Shown piece after piece: positions 12,071 to 23,322 of a DNA stretch of 64,000 bases. The notes under the pieces are model-generated. The model was not told where the DNA came from and did no database searches. It was given only the letters and a program-made list of their open reading frames with translations. This stretch comes from Lineolata rhizophorae. Taxonomy: Eukaryota; Ascomycota; Dothideomycetes; Lineolatales; Lineolataceae. The stretch spans positions 40,054 to 104,053 of the forward strand of contig MU001696.1 of assembly GCA_010093515.1 (NCBI GenBank), written 5' to 3'. How positions within the stretch are numbered: the first letter of the stretch is position 1; each line of letters begins with the position of its first letter. The position numbers and the translations under genes were made by a program.

Positions 12071-14516
12071 CATGGCATGTGGGCCTCGGATTGTAGTTGT
12101 GATATTCTCCTCTTGTAATGCTAGAATAGCTAAGTAGTGGAAAGTGAGTTGTGGCTACCCATCTATATTGAAGACGTACAGTACGGCATACATGGTGCTC
12201 CTTTGACGAAATCCAGCCAGTGTTTACAGCTAAACTCCAAATTCAGTCAGCGTAATCAAAATGCAACGGATTTGAATCAGGGGCGAAAGTTATTCTCTGA
12301 CGAAAGCAAATGACCCGATTCTAGTAAAGAAAGACACGGAATATTGAATCATAGAATTTACGGCCGCTACTCTAGCCAGCCATTCAGCATTCAAATTATT
12401 ACGTCCACACCAATTCCCACTGTAGGAAATCTCTAGCATTGCCTTTGGAAAGACCTTGAGGACAGGGTTATCGTCTTGACAGTAAGGACATCGAAATCTC
12501 ATTCTCAACCTCTCCAAATTATTGCAGTTCGAGCACGAGTCTACCATCTTTGGACAAGGTTGGAAAAATACGACACACTCACGTGTGAAGATGAACTGCA
12601 AGACAAAACTGCTCAACCAACCACTCGATCGCGCTCACTAGCGATTCGTGTGACACAGCCTGAAGCTGATCACATTGCTGCATATACGTGCTAGGTGTAA
12701 CAAGGCCATGTACCAGGGACATTGTAGGGCTCTGTGTCGCCGGTCAAAGTCGGGAAGCTGATTGTGCCGTCAGCATTTCTGAGAGTTGTGGCGAAGAATC
12801 ACCGACTATCAGCCACAGCCTTGTGGGATCGCATATGTATATCCCAAGCGATCTACCAACTCGACAGAAGCCACGGGCGTTCGCGCAAATTTGCACAAGC
12901 GAGTTGGCTGCTTGCGGCGCGATTGACACTGCATATTGAGGCTTATCGTGGCTGCAACAACTCGGGAGCATAAATAAGCGGCCACGGCATTTCAGCCACG
13001 TCCAAGAGTTTTGACCATGTGGTTTTGTGAGGCGGCACGCCAAGCACTCCTGGCTTTTTGTGTTCCCTTAACCAGTCACTCCAGTAAGCCTTGAACCATC
13101 CATTGGTTAAATATGCTAGAGTATTTGTCTAGAAAATCATCAGAGCCGACTCCGTGTCTCGTTATCTAGGACCGCATGCGCCATGGCGTCCATAGATTTA
13201 ATTGAACACTGGGGATTGGTTTGGTTGGTTTGGTTTGGTGTTTCATTTACCCTGACCTCTCCCTGCTACGGGATATGCAGGCTACAACTACTCGGCTATC
13301 TCTACATGGGTCTATGAAAAGTACTAGGACATGCAAAAGGGTGGTCTATCGTGGTCTGTGGTTTGATTGTGTGTTTGGGTTTTCGTCCGTTCTAGGTGTA
13401 GGAGAGCTCTGTGTCTGGTCCCTGTCTGATGCTCTTCCGATGAAGCGTTGTGACTCTATTGCGAAATCCAGGACTGCATCGAGGTCTTTCTTGGGGATTT
13501 TCCATTTCTGGGCGGAACACTGGGGATTGGGGGCTAAATATGGCCTTTTTTTGAAGCACGCCTCATGATTGGTCAGGCTGTACGGAGCACCGCTTGAGGA
13601 TTTCCGCCAAGAGGACGACGCTGGGTGGTGGGCACGTCTTCCATCGGCACGTGTTGAGAAGAGCCCCGCAGTCCGTCCAAGCAAAATTTAGGTATTCACT
13701 GATTAGAATTGATTTAGAGGATTGGTTTCACCTCAATTGTTGAAAGGTGGTGAGAAAAGAAGCTTGCATTAGGAGTGGAGTGGAGTGGAGGAAGAACGGA
13801 GGATCTGCTGGAGGCAAAAGAGCTATCCTTAATACACACGCTTACCTAACCTCGGACCCGCTCAACCTCAATTCGCCCCGATCATGCTCAGCACTTCAAG
13901 CTTCCAGCACAAGAGTGCGAGACGGGGTTGGACGGACAAAATCGATCGGCAAGGCCTCGAAAAGCGCCGGGCGCAAAGCAAGATGGCATCATTGGCCTGC
14001 GGGCGCCCACACCCTGCAGCGGCTAGAAACGCGCTAAACCCCACGTTGCACGCAGTCCACCACCGCTCTTTCTCAACGCCTCCTCCCTGAGTTCCCAACG
14101 GCTCTCCAAATGACACTTTCTTGTCCTTTCCCTCGCCCCAGCTCGGTCGATGCCGTCGCTGACACCGTTGCGAAGGCTTTCCGTTGCTGTTGACTTTTTT
14201 GACACGGTCGTTCTCGCCTTCTTGCGTTTGACGTGGACGCTGCCCAGCGACACGCGCGTTGACCGCGCCTAACAAAGGGGAGCGAGGAATTCACGCTAGA
14301 ACAGTCCATCAGTAGTCCTTTCTCTCTCAGCTTTCCGCTTTATAGCTGCTCCTCTGTGGATTCTATCCTTTACGCCGCTCGATTGCTTGCGTGCATCCCC
14401 CCAATCCTCCTCGAGCACTTATCTCAACGCTATCTGGATAGACCTAAATATACCACCTACCATCCAATTCGCGCCCCTTTCACCCCCTTCCGCTAGAGAC
14501 AGCGTCCAGAACCTAT
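12071..14516. other. intergenic, one weak Cys-rich frame
   Basis: The region separates the membrane-protein gene from the bestrophin gene. The only notable item is a minus-strand frame at 12290-12616 with four paired cysteines. Simple TTTGG-type repeats occur at 13215-13241. The part from about 14280, including a TATAG at 14341, probably holds the promoter and leader of the bestrophin gene. Confidence 0.6.
12290..12616 (-). other. possible small Cys-rich protein or remnant (108 codons)
   Basis: A minus-strand frame encodes CPKMVDSCSNC followed after about 14 residues by CPYC, a CxxC pair spacing that could bind zinc. No other domain, signal peptide or supporting splice sites are visible, and the surrounding sequence is AT-rich. 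It may be a remnant of a zinc-binding protein or chance. I would not call it a gene on this evidence. Confidence 0.25.
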
Positions 14517-15729
14517 ATGCGTCGCGTGTCTTTCCCTACAACGAAATACGGCACAATGCGTCAACCATATCAGCGTCACCACCACCGCCGCCCCACCTAC
14601 CCTCAATTCCATAGCATGCGGCAGAAGCCCCGCCGATGGCCGCTCGTCCTCCGCTTCGCCAAAGGCGCCGTCCACGCCGCCATCGTCCTCCCGGTCCTTC
14701 TCCACGCCATCTTCACCGCCCTGATCGTCTACCTCGACATCAACAAAGCCGGGCTGGGCCTGCCGAGCTCCATCGTGCCGTCGCTGTCCATCGTCGTGGG
14801 CCTCATGCTCGTCTTCCGCAACCAGACGTCGTACGACCGCTTCTGGACCGGCCGCAACTACATCACGACGATCGCGACGTCAGTGCGCAACCTGAGCCGG
14901 TCGTTCCTGACGTGCAGCCAGCCGGCGCCGACGGAGGCGACGCCGAACCCGCGGGCCACGCCCGCCGAGCGCCACGACACGGAGCGCACGGTGCGCATCC
15001 TGCTCGCCGTGCTGTACGCCGTCAAGCACAACCTGCGCGCCGAGTGGAACACGCCGTCGCTGAACGGGCCCAACCCGGCCGCGACCATCACGTCCACCAA
15101 GCCCGAGTTCTCCGGCCTGCTGCCCGAGAACATGCGCGCGCGCGAGGACGAGGGCCTCGCGCTGCCCCTGCAGCTGACCGTCGCCGTCGAGAGCTACGTT
15201 AGGCGCGGGCACGAGCGGGGCTGGTTCCACGCCCCGCAGGCGAGCCAGCTGACGGTGCAGATCAATACCATCATGGACGCCTACGGGAAGCTGGAGACTA
15301 TTAGGCATACTCCGATTCCGGTTGCTTACCTGTAAGTATTTCTTCGTTCCGGTGCTAGCATCTTATAGGAGCCGTGGCGATCGGCGTTATGGTACCGTGC
15401 CGACGTCTGTTGCGTCATCTCGCTACCGAACATGTTTGATTCGGAATGCTGACTTGTACCTCAATAGCATCCACACGCGCCAAGTCCTCGCCCTGTTCTG
15501 CTGCGTTCTCCCCTTCGCCGTGGTTGACGAGCTCGGGTGGTACTCCGTCCCCATTGTGTCGCTGGTGGTCTTCACCCTGTACGGCATCGAGGGCATCGGA
15601 TCCCAGCTCGAAGACCCGTTCGGATACGACAAGAACGACATCAAGATGGACGGCATCATTGAGGACGCCCGCCAGGAGATCTTCGTTCTGCTTGATGAGT
15701 GGCGGAGGGGAGGCGAGGTATTCAAGTGA
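14517..15729 (+). CDS. bestrophin/UPF0187 family anion channel
   Basis: Exons 14517-15331 and 15468-15729, joined through a 136-nt intron (donor GTAAGT, acceptor CAATAG; CT|C restores Leu), give 358 residues. The family hallmark is near residues 50-125: a hydrophobic segment (HAAIVLPVLLHAIFTALIVY), then PSLSIVVGLMLVFRNQTSYD and RFWTGRNYI. The C-terminal exon supplies two more membrane segments (VLALFCCVLPFAVVDELGWY, IVSLVVFTLYGIEGIG), then EDPFGYDKNDI, matching the conserved end of the bestrophin fold. Bestrophin-like proteins of bacteria and fungi are thought to form oligomeric anion-permeable channels; substrate and membrane here are unknown. It is short for a fungal member. The start is uncertain, with in-frame ATGs downstream of 14517, and the N-terminus is basic and His-rich. 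Third-position GC is very high. Confidence 0.85.
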
Positions 15730-16784
15730 GGAATGAGGAGGGCGGGAACGGGCAACAAAAGCGGATATTTCATGGCGCGTAAAGACGGCGCTGCGTTTGT
15801 GGGACCGCGACCGGGTGTCTCCTCCGGATAGCGCAGGCACTGGCTGGCGCGGAGCTGTTACCTCATAAATAGGCGTTAGAGGGACGCCGGACGGCGCTAG
15901 GCGCTTATGAATGCCTTTATTACGAGTCATCATGTTTGATGAGCAATGCTAAAGAATTATTCTAACTGGTAACCAACGGAGGTTCGATTGACCTCGACTC
16001 AATCCGACGGTGATGTACTCGCCAGCCAAGTGTTCTATGTTCCTATCTGCCAGGGCATGCATTGTACGAATGTCTGATTGGTCCACGACATACGCGGAGA
16101 AGCTCGCGGCAGCATTCAAGTTAACCTGATTAAATTTATTAATGGCTCCCTAAGAGGTAGCTCCATTTATACTATTAATACCCAGGGCTAGCCTTACGTG
16201 CCGCCATTGCTATGCTTCGCCGAAGTAGTTAAGCGATTGAACATGGAAATCGCAAACCTTGGCACAGCGCGTAAGGTTAATTGCCACTTCTCCTATCATG
16301 GTTGCTGATACCGGAAGCTTGTTCAACGCGGATCCGGATAATGCTGTGAGCAAGGGCCTCCTCCCAATCAAACCTGGACATCGCTCACCATTGGCAGGCA
16401 CCATACTTCAGGAAGGCCCCAATTTGTCTGAATTTGGTGCGGAGAGCGAATGCGTTCGGGAAAGGTGAGATTCTAGACCTAGGGTTGATGGAAGCTGTTG
16501 TGTGTGAATGTGCGAGGCATGTATACGAGACAGTGCTACCACAGAGGTAATTCGAGAATGTCGGGCAAGATTAGGCCAACATGTATGTAAAGATCAATAG
16601 TTTCACTAAATCTTACAAACGTAAGAATCTTCGGAAATTTATTTCTTGCTTGAATTTGGATGCCAATCTGGCAGTTTGGTTTTTATCCTAGGAAAACTAT
16701 TTTGTAATTTTGAGTTTGGAATCTTTGACCTTTTTGATTGTGCTTCTACGGTTGCAACTGGGTTGCTGCAAGTCTGTCTGTACC
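15730..16784. other. intergenic, no gene seen
   Basis: The base composition shifts to AT-rich after about 15900. Only short frames are present and none has protein-like sequence. It contains the 3' regions of the convergent bestrophin and phosphotransferase genes. Confidence 0.6.
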
Positions 16785-18416
16785 CTAAGATAGGAGCGCA
16801 TCTATGCATTTCCTCATCATCTCCCTATATCTCTTCCGTTCCTCATCGCATACTTTGGTTTGGTAATCACTATCATCAAGGTTTCCGAAGAAGTCAATAG
16901 CATACTTCGGATAACCGGCGTGGTGGTCCTGTTCCGGATTCTCATGGTATCGCATCGGCGGCAGGGAATTAATACTAGGCCCGTCCCTTGAGTCTCGGAT
17001 GTGTTGAATACGCAATACAAATGATTCCACTACTCTTCGCCCGAATTTAGGGTCCTCGGCCGCCGCATAAATCATTTGCGTCCACAGTGAATTTCTGACA
17101 GTGCGATAAGAGAGATGTGAGGGGGATTCGACCCTTAGCGTGGGTGACATCGACCCCTCATGGGTGCTATCATTGTCCATCATTCTCGAACGTTTAGCGA
17201 TCTTTGAGACCAGGATGCGTTGATATTCCGCTCGGAGATTTTCCAATGTCTTTGGCGGGTCATCCTCGAATTCAGACCATCCAGTATGAGGACAGTTGGG
17301 ATGATCCCACTGGTAATTACTAGCCGTCCAATCTCGCGTTAGCCATAACGGGTAGCTCTCGTTGCCCATGCTACGCGGCACAGCACCGGTTCCATGCCAA
17401 TCAATAATAGCTAACACTGTCCCATCTTCCGGGGATATGATGACGTTTTGAATAGAGAGGTCAGGATGTGCCAGTACAAATGCCTTGCGGCCATCGTCAG
17501 GTTCAGGGATGCATTCCACCAAAAGTTCCAAAGCATTGTAGGATGCGAATATTGTTTCGTCCGGTAGATATTCATTCCATGTGCGGGTAAAAATATTTTT
17601 GTAAAAGTCCTTTGGTGTCCTATACGGCCCGTAGTTTGCGGTCACCATGAAATCGAGTCTCGATTCGGTGGCGCGATGCAAACTTTCCAACCCAAAATTC
17701 GTGGAGTCGACGTCTAGTCGCCGCATTGGCCCGATTCCCAAAAATTGCCCTTCGTGGTTAAACTCCAAGGAACCTCCCTGGTCGAAAGAAAACTTGTCTA
17801 ACTGCAACATGGCCTCCGCCACCTGCTCAAGCACCTTCAAATTTCTCTGCGTCCGTTCTGCTTCCGAAACTTTCTTGTCAAACCAATATTCGTAGAGGCT
17901 GATACCTTCGACATGTGCCATGAGGATAAACGGGCACCGTAGCAAATTTTCTAGAGAGCCCTCAAACCACAAGACGTCCGGCACGGGAATAGTCGTTGCA
18001 CGCTTGATCAGGCGCATCGTGTTTGCCTCGGAACTGAGCCCGCGCGCGTCAGCGTCTTGCCAATGGCGTTCCACGCCAATCGCTGGGACCTTCAGCATCC
18101 ATTGAACTCCGTCGGTGAACACTATGGGAAAAACAACGTGCTGTGAGCCAAAAATTGGACTTCCAAGGCGCGCAAGGCCATCCCACGATGAAGACGACTG
18201 CGAGTTGGAGGGCGAAACTGGCTCGTCGGAGCTCGCTTTCGTTTCCGGACCAACTATGCTGCCAATATAGGAGTTGCCATTATCGTCCTGTTTCCGCGAT
18301 TCCTTACGGATCGAGCAGACGAGAGTAGTGATGTCATCAATCTGGATACAACTGAGAACGGGCATAAATAGCTCCGCTGTCTCGTCGTCAACATCTGCCC
18401 ACATACTAGTAGACAT
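16785..18416 (-). CDS. aminoglycoside phosphotransferase (APH)-like kinase
   Basis: An intronless frame of 543 residues starts at the ATG at 18416. The protein-kinase-like APH fold is indicated by WMLKVPA (candidate ATP-binding Lys109), the Brenner motif HPDLSIQN (His317, Asp319, Asn324) and the metal-binding Asp339 in AIIDWHGTGAVP. These three elements are in the right order and spacing for catalysis. Large APH-family expansions are common in filamentous fungi; few have known substrates, and they are not assumed to give antibiotic resistance. The extra C-terminal 150 residues with an N-terminal Ser-rich linker are as in other fungal members. The gene is less GC-rich than its neighbours and sits in AT-rich flanks, so it may be an accessory gene. 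Substrate unknown. Confidence 0.85.
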   Translation of the reverse strand: MSTSMWADVDDETAELFMPVLSCIQIDDITTLVCSIRKESRKQDDNGNSYIGSIVGPETKASSDEPVSPSNSQSSSSWDGLARLGSPIFGSQHVVFPIVFTDGVQWMLKVPAIGVERHWQDADARGLSSEANTMRLIKRATTIPVPDVLWFEGSLENLLRCPFILMAHVEGISLYEYWFDKKVSEAERTQRNLKVLEQVAEAMLQLDKFSFDQGGSLEFNHEGQFLGIGPMRRLDVDSTNFGLESLHRATESRLDFMVTANYGPYRTPKDFYKNIFTRTWNEYLPDETIFASYNALELLVECIPEPDDGRKAFVLAHPDLSIQNVIISPEDGTVLAIIDWHGTGAVPRSMGNESYPLWLTRDWTASNYQWDHPNCPHTGWSEFEDDPPKTLENLRAEYQRILVSKIAKRSRMMDNDSTHEGSMSPTLRVESPSHLSYRTVRNSLWTQMIYAAAEDPKFGRRVVESFVLRIQHIRDSRDGPSINSLPPMRYHENPEQDHHAGYPKYAIDFFGNLDDSDYQTKVCDEERKRYREMMRKCIDALLS

Positions 18417-19487
18417 ATTGGCCTGGAGGATTTGCTGTTTCCGGTGTTAGAGTAGATATGATGCAGGACAGTCGCATCTCAGTAAAAAAATAATGGTTGG
18501 ATAAAAGGTGGAAATACGTGAGATTAAAAGTATGAAGAGACGTATATCAGATACTTCCAAGCGAAACTGACTAAAGTGCAGAAATGCAGCCCGAGAGACT
18601 TAGAATGTACCCTCGTTTCCGTTAAGTGGGCTACTGCTTGCGTGTGCACTCACAAAAATCGAATACGTGAACCGAAATCTCTACACAAACGTTGAAGAGA
18701 AAATTTAAGTGCGTCTGCGAAAATTGCCTACCTAGACTAAACCTACTTCACTAAATTCGAAAGAGAAAGTCAGTTTACTTACCAAATCTGCCCTAATCTG
18801 CGCAGTTGGGCGTCAAGATACAGAATAGCACCTTCACCGCGAGCAGTGATGCGGAACTTCGAAGGTTCCGCAGCGGCGCGCCCCTTCACGCGCAACGCCA
18901 CACGCGATCTGCGCCGTTTAGGCACGGATCTGAAGACTATAGCGTATCTACTGCTGTGCAAAGCAGATTTCTATTCGCGTCACTTTCAGCAGACGTGGCT
19001 AAGGTGGCGAAAGGCGTATGTGGTGTTGCAGACGTGTTAGATTGTGGTGGTGGAGACTGCCACAGCACTAGTTACACTATTAGCCGGACTTTCACGTGAT
19101 GTGCCTTGGTTGGAAGCCACACCCATCTGCTTGCCACCATTCCTTACGTCAAGTCTTCTAGTCCTTCCTCAAACCGAACATTGAAATACTATAGGAGTGG
19201 TTGCTATTCCTAGAGGATAGTCAATCCCGAACGTACAGGCTACCTGAGATTGACCGGACACTTGAGACGTCCAATCCACAATAGTGGAGTTAGAGCACGA
19301 TAAGAATCATCATGAGCAATGACTACGTATTCATAGCCCGAACTTTCTATGGGAGTAGGTAGCCGAACTCAAGGTGCCACCATTCCGGGCATCCTCCGTC
19401 GCTTTTCCTATAAAAGCGTAGCCTCCATCTAGAGACACCGCAAACCAAACTCAGCGACCCCTATCGTACACGGCCCCCACAATCCCC
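18417..19487. other. intergenic, no gene seen
   Basis: AT-rich from 18420 to about 18780 (probable promoter of the phosphotransferase gene), then mixed composition. A TATAAAAG on the plus strand at about 19410 has no evident plus-strand gene downstream; the next gene is on the minus strand. Short frames lack protein-like content. Confidence 0.55.
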
Positions 19488-21434
19488 CTACCTTCTCCCC
19501 AACTTCCACTGCCTAATCAACCCCTGCATGTCCGCCCAGCCAAACTCCCTCTTCCTGACGCCTCCAACCCCACCGGCATCCGCCTCCTGCACCACCACGG
19601 TCGGCGCGCCCGTGCCTGCCCCCTTATTCTCCACGGCCCCACCAACAACCTTCCTCGCCACCTCCCTCAGGTCCTCCACCGTCAATTTCTGAATCCTCTC
19701 ACACATCTCCTTGACGCCTACCTTCCTCCCATGCACCTGGACCTGCCTGCCCAAATCCTCCAGCTCCACCATCCTACTCTCCAGATTCATCAGCAGACTA
19801 CTCATGAGCTGGTTCTTGGCCCTCCGGACCTCCTGCTCCTGCAGAGCGCCGAAGCCCGCCGGCGCCGTCAGCGCCGCCAGCTCGCGGCACATGACGTCCA
19901 GCATCGAGGGCAGCATGTGGGGGGCGCAGCTGGCGGCGATGCCGAAGAGACCGCTGTCCGTGTACGAGTGGTTGAAGGCCACGCAGCTCTCGACCCAGGC
20001 GTGGTGGTTGAGCACGTTGGTGAAGAGCCGGCTGTACATGCCCTTGCCCGGCCCGCCCGCCGAGAAGGACCCCCCGCCGCCCAGCAGCGTCTGCAGCGTC
20101 GCTAGCGCGTAGATGTCCGGCGACGAGATGGGGAGCGCTTCGAAGGCCATGTGGATGTGCGAGAAGCTGGGCAGCGCCGGGTTTGGCGACGGCGGCTGGG
20201 GCGGCAGCGACATGAAGCCGCCGGTGTAGTGGGAGGGGCGCGTAAGGTCGTCGGGGGTGGCGAGGAGGGAGGAGCGAGGGGCGGACGAGGGGAGTGTGTC
20301 GGAAGAGGGAAGCGGTTGCGTCGTGTCAATCGAGGCCCGCGAGGTTGCGGACGTGGATATGTTTTTGAAGAAGGGGATTTTGGAGAGGAGACGGGAGGGT
20401 TCTTGCGGTGGGGTACTGGACGAGTAGGTCGGTTGCTGTTGCTGGATCTGGTGCGAGGTGAAGCTCGACTCCGAGGAGTCTGTTGATGATGATGATGACG
20501 ACGGCGGTGATGAAATGCTCGTCTCGCTGCCTACTCCGCTCAACACGGGTCCTTCCACTCCCTTCATATCCCCAAAGTAATTCTCCGTCAAGCGGATCGC
20601 CTCCTCGTGATTGACCCCCGCAAACGCTACTACGATCCTCTCCGGCTTGTAAAAGCTCTGCCGGTACGCCAGCACCGTCTCGCGCGTAATCTCGCCGAGC
20701 CTCTCCCGCGGACATAGCAGTGGATTCCCCAACGTGTTATCCTTGTACGCCGCCATATGCACGAGCTCCGGTAGGATTAGTTCGGGCTTGCTCCAGATCT
20801 CGTCGATTTCGTACTCGGCCGTAGCCAGCTGCATGCCGACCTCCTCGTCCGTGACGCGCGGCTCGCGGATCGTCTCGGCTAGTAGACCGACCGCCGACGG
20901 CACCGCCGAGTTGAACGTGGCCGCCTGGTACATGAGGGCTTCGCGTGACGAGGCGCACTGGATGTTGCCGCCGAGGGACTCGCACGCTTCGAAGACGGCG
21001 TCGGCGGAGCGCCGCGATGTCGACTTGAAGGCCAGCCGGTCGATGATGTGGCTCACGCCCCGCAGCGAGGCGTTCTCGTAACGCGAGCCCGCGTCCACGT
21101 AGACGCCGATGCCGGAGAAGTGGCCCGGTAGCGCTTCCGTCGCGACGCGAATGCCATTGGGAAGCGTGGTGACGCGGTCAAGCTCGACGGGGTCCTGTCG
21201 ATGAGGAGAGCACAGAGAGGGCGAGCCCTGTTAGTTGTGAAGCCATATTTGCGGTTGAATGCTGGAGAAAGAGCGAGAAGGGGGTGGGTGTTAGCAAGCA
21301 GGAGTTCGCACCTTTTCCTCCGCAACGACGCTGGCAAAAGGTCGTCGCGCAGTCGCTGCCCTTGCTTTCAAAGACACGGGCGCACGGCGCAACACTGCCC
21401 GCGTAAGCCCGCGCGAAAGACCGCTGCGAATCAT
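19488..21434 (-). CDS. mitochondrial processing peptidase, alpha subunit
   Basis: Exon 1 is 21434-21312 and exon 2 is 21194-19488, separated by a 117-nt phase-0 intron; 609 residues. Residues 1-41 are Arg/Ala/Ser-rich with no acids until the end (MIRSGLSRGLTRAVLRR), a classic matrix targeting signal. DPVELDRVTTLPNG opens the M16 fold, and DAGSRYENASLRGVSHIIDR follows. The glycine-rich loop LGGGGSFSAGGPGKGMYSR (about residues 411-429) marks the alpha subunit, which binds precursor presequences, while the beta subunit (not in this window) holds the catalytic zinc. A Ser/Thr/Pro-rich insertion of about 110 residues (254-363) lies between the two M16 halves. A second splice acceptor-like site in the intron (TTTCTCCAG near 21260) could give a minor alternative form. 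The protein acts in the mitochondrial matrix. Confidence 0.92.
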
Positions 21435-23322
21435 TGTGAAATGGAGGCAGTCCACGGCGGCGCCATCAGATGTAGAGAGGCAGATAACGCGCGCCGCAGA
21501 ATCTGTACTAGCCCGTAGGCTCGGTCCGGCAGATGCCGGCGCGTAGCGGTGGTGCCAAGAGGGTGCAAACAACACAAACAGAACAAACGCGCCCCGCGCA
21601 GCCCAATACCGAGGTCCTGCACCGGCGAGCTTGTCTCCGGCCGGAGAACGGAACGCCCAAGGCTGCGCTGGAGAACCGAACCAACGGTACGGAGTACGCA
21701 GGTATATACCAGACAGTTGACTTCAATCTGCTACATAAATGCTAGTGAGACTGCGTATGTATACATTTCGATAAGCAAGATTGGCAATTGGATTCTGCAG
21801 GGGACGGCGTCTCAGCCACAGACGTTTTGGGCGGTCGAGTCCAACGTGACGAAGGCGGCCCGTCCGATGTTCCACAGGCCAGACACGCGCACCGAGACCC
21901 CCCTGTCCAGGCGACCGGTCAGCACTCTTTGGGCGCATGAAGACGGTCTCATCCTGTCTCTCGTATATACGTGTCGGGGTTGCTCTTCACTCAAGCAACT
22001 CCGAACCGTAGCTGTGCGGACCTGCTCGGTGTCTCCGCGCAGCTTGCCTCTATTTGTTTTTCTGGCCCGGGAGCTCGATCTGGACCCCAGGCCCAAAAGG
22101 TCGGCGCAATTGAGCCACCGTTAAGCCGCTCCGGTCCAACCGAGAAAAGCTTAGTCGCGGGACTGCTATCACTGGCATCCGCCGCCCCTGGGGGAGCACA
22201 TACTGCGTACACACACAGGACTCAGGAGGAGCGCTTGCGAGGGCCGGTACGTACCGTCCAGCCAAGGGCGGCCCGGGTCCACTGGTCGCCTCCTGCCGTT
22301 GCTGCTCCCCTTCTCCCGCAAAGCTCGATCCGCTCCTTCCTCTTGGCCCTCCCGCGCCTGGCACTTCTTCCCTCCTTCGCCGGGCGCGCCGTCCGCTCCT
22401 TCTCGTTGCTGGTGACGCATCCCGGCGCTGTTGCCCGCTGCAGCTCGTCGCAGACTCGCGGTTTCCCGTCCGACACCCGCCGCGCGCGCCCGCACCTGCC
22501 GGACTCGCTCGCTCACTTGGCATCTGGAACCTGTTTCAATCCGCCCGCCGCAGCGAACTCTCGCCGCACACTGCGCCTCCCCTTCCTCCAGCCTGCGTGA
22601 CCCCGGCCGCTGCGTGACTCCGGGCAGCTTGGGCAGCCCGCCGTGCGCGTCCACCGCGAGCGGCCGCTATCCAGAGAGAACTTCTTCGGCCCTCCTTACA
22701 AACATCCGCCGCATCGGGGCTCTTGGCGCGTGAAGCCCAAGTACACAGCCGGCGACTTGAAGGTCGCTGTCGTTCCTTGGAGAGACAACCGCACCCGCGG
22801 CCCAGGGAAACCATCGAGCATCCTACGCGTATTCGCACGTGCCGTCTATTCGCCACGCGCCCGTCACGGGGTTGATCCGCAAGGAAAAGGGCATCGCCAA
22901 CCCAGCTCGTCACGGGAAGCCTCGTGCTTCGAGCGCCTGGCCCGGCGTCGCACCCCCAGTAGCTAGTGCGTTGACCGTCCTGACCGGCGCACGGGAGCAG
23001 AACCCGCACCTCTTTTAGCTGCAGGTCCCCCAGCACCACGACCGGTAAAAGAGGGCCGCCAGTCGTAACAACAACCAAGCGGCCAACGGAGTCCGACCCG
23101 CTCGGTCAGATCGGCCTGCCGGCTTCACTCCTCGCCCCCAGACACCGCTACATACGTCCACCCATTACCTATCCCTCTTCCCGCCCACAGGATCCGCTCG
23201 CACGCACGCCGGCACCAGCCAACCGCGCGCCCGTCTCGAAGCCTACCCGCGCCCTCACTCTCGCCGCGCACGCCTTTGGCCAGCCCGGAGCCTGTGCGTC
23301 CGCTGCCGGCTGTGGGCCCATA
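21435..23322. promoter_or_regulatory. divergent promoter region, MPP alpha / FHA-RING gene
   Basis: This 1.9-kb spacer separates two divergently transcribed genes. The part from 22250 to 23320 is C/T-rich on the plus strand, as expected for a long fungal leader or core promoter. Several open frames exist on both strands but are Arg/Ala/Pro-rich composition artefacts without domains. GGTACGGAGTACG occurs near 21687. Confidence 0.5.

Noticed and set aside
15981-15992. GGTTCGATTG, B-box-like
   Set aside because: No matching A box or foldable tRNA upstream.
21971-22600. 209-codon plus-strand frame in the MPP alpha / FHA-RING spacer
   Set aside because: Composition-driven, with no recognised motif, and opposing frames on the other strand are equally long.
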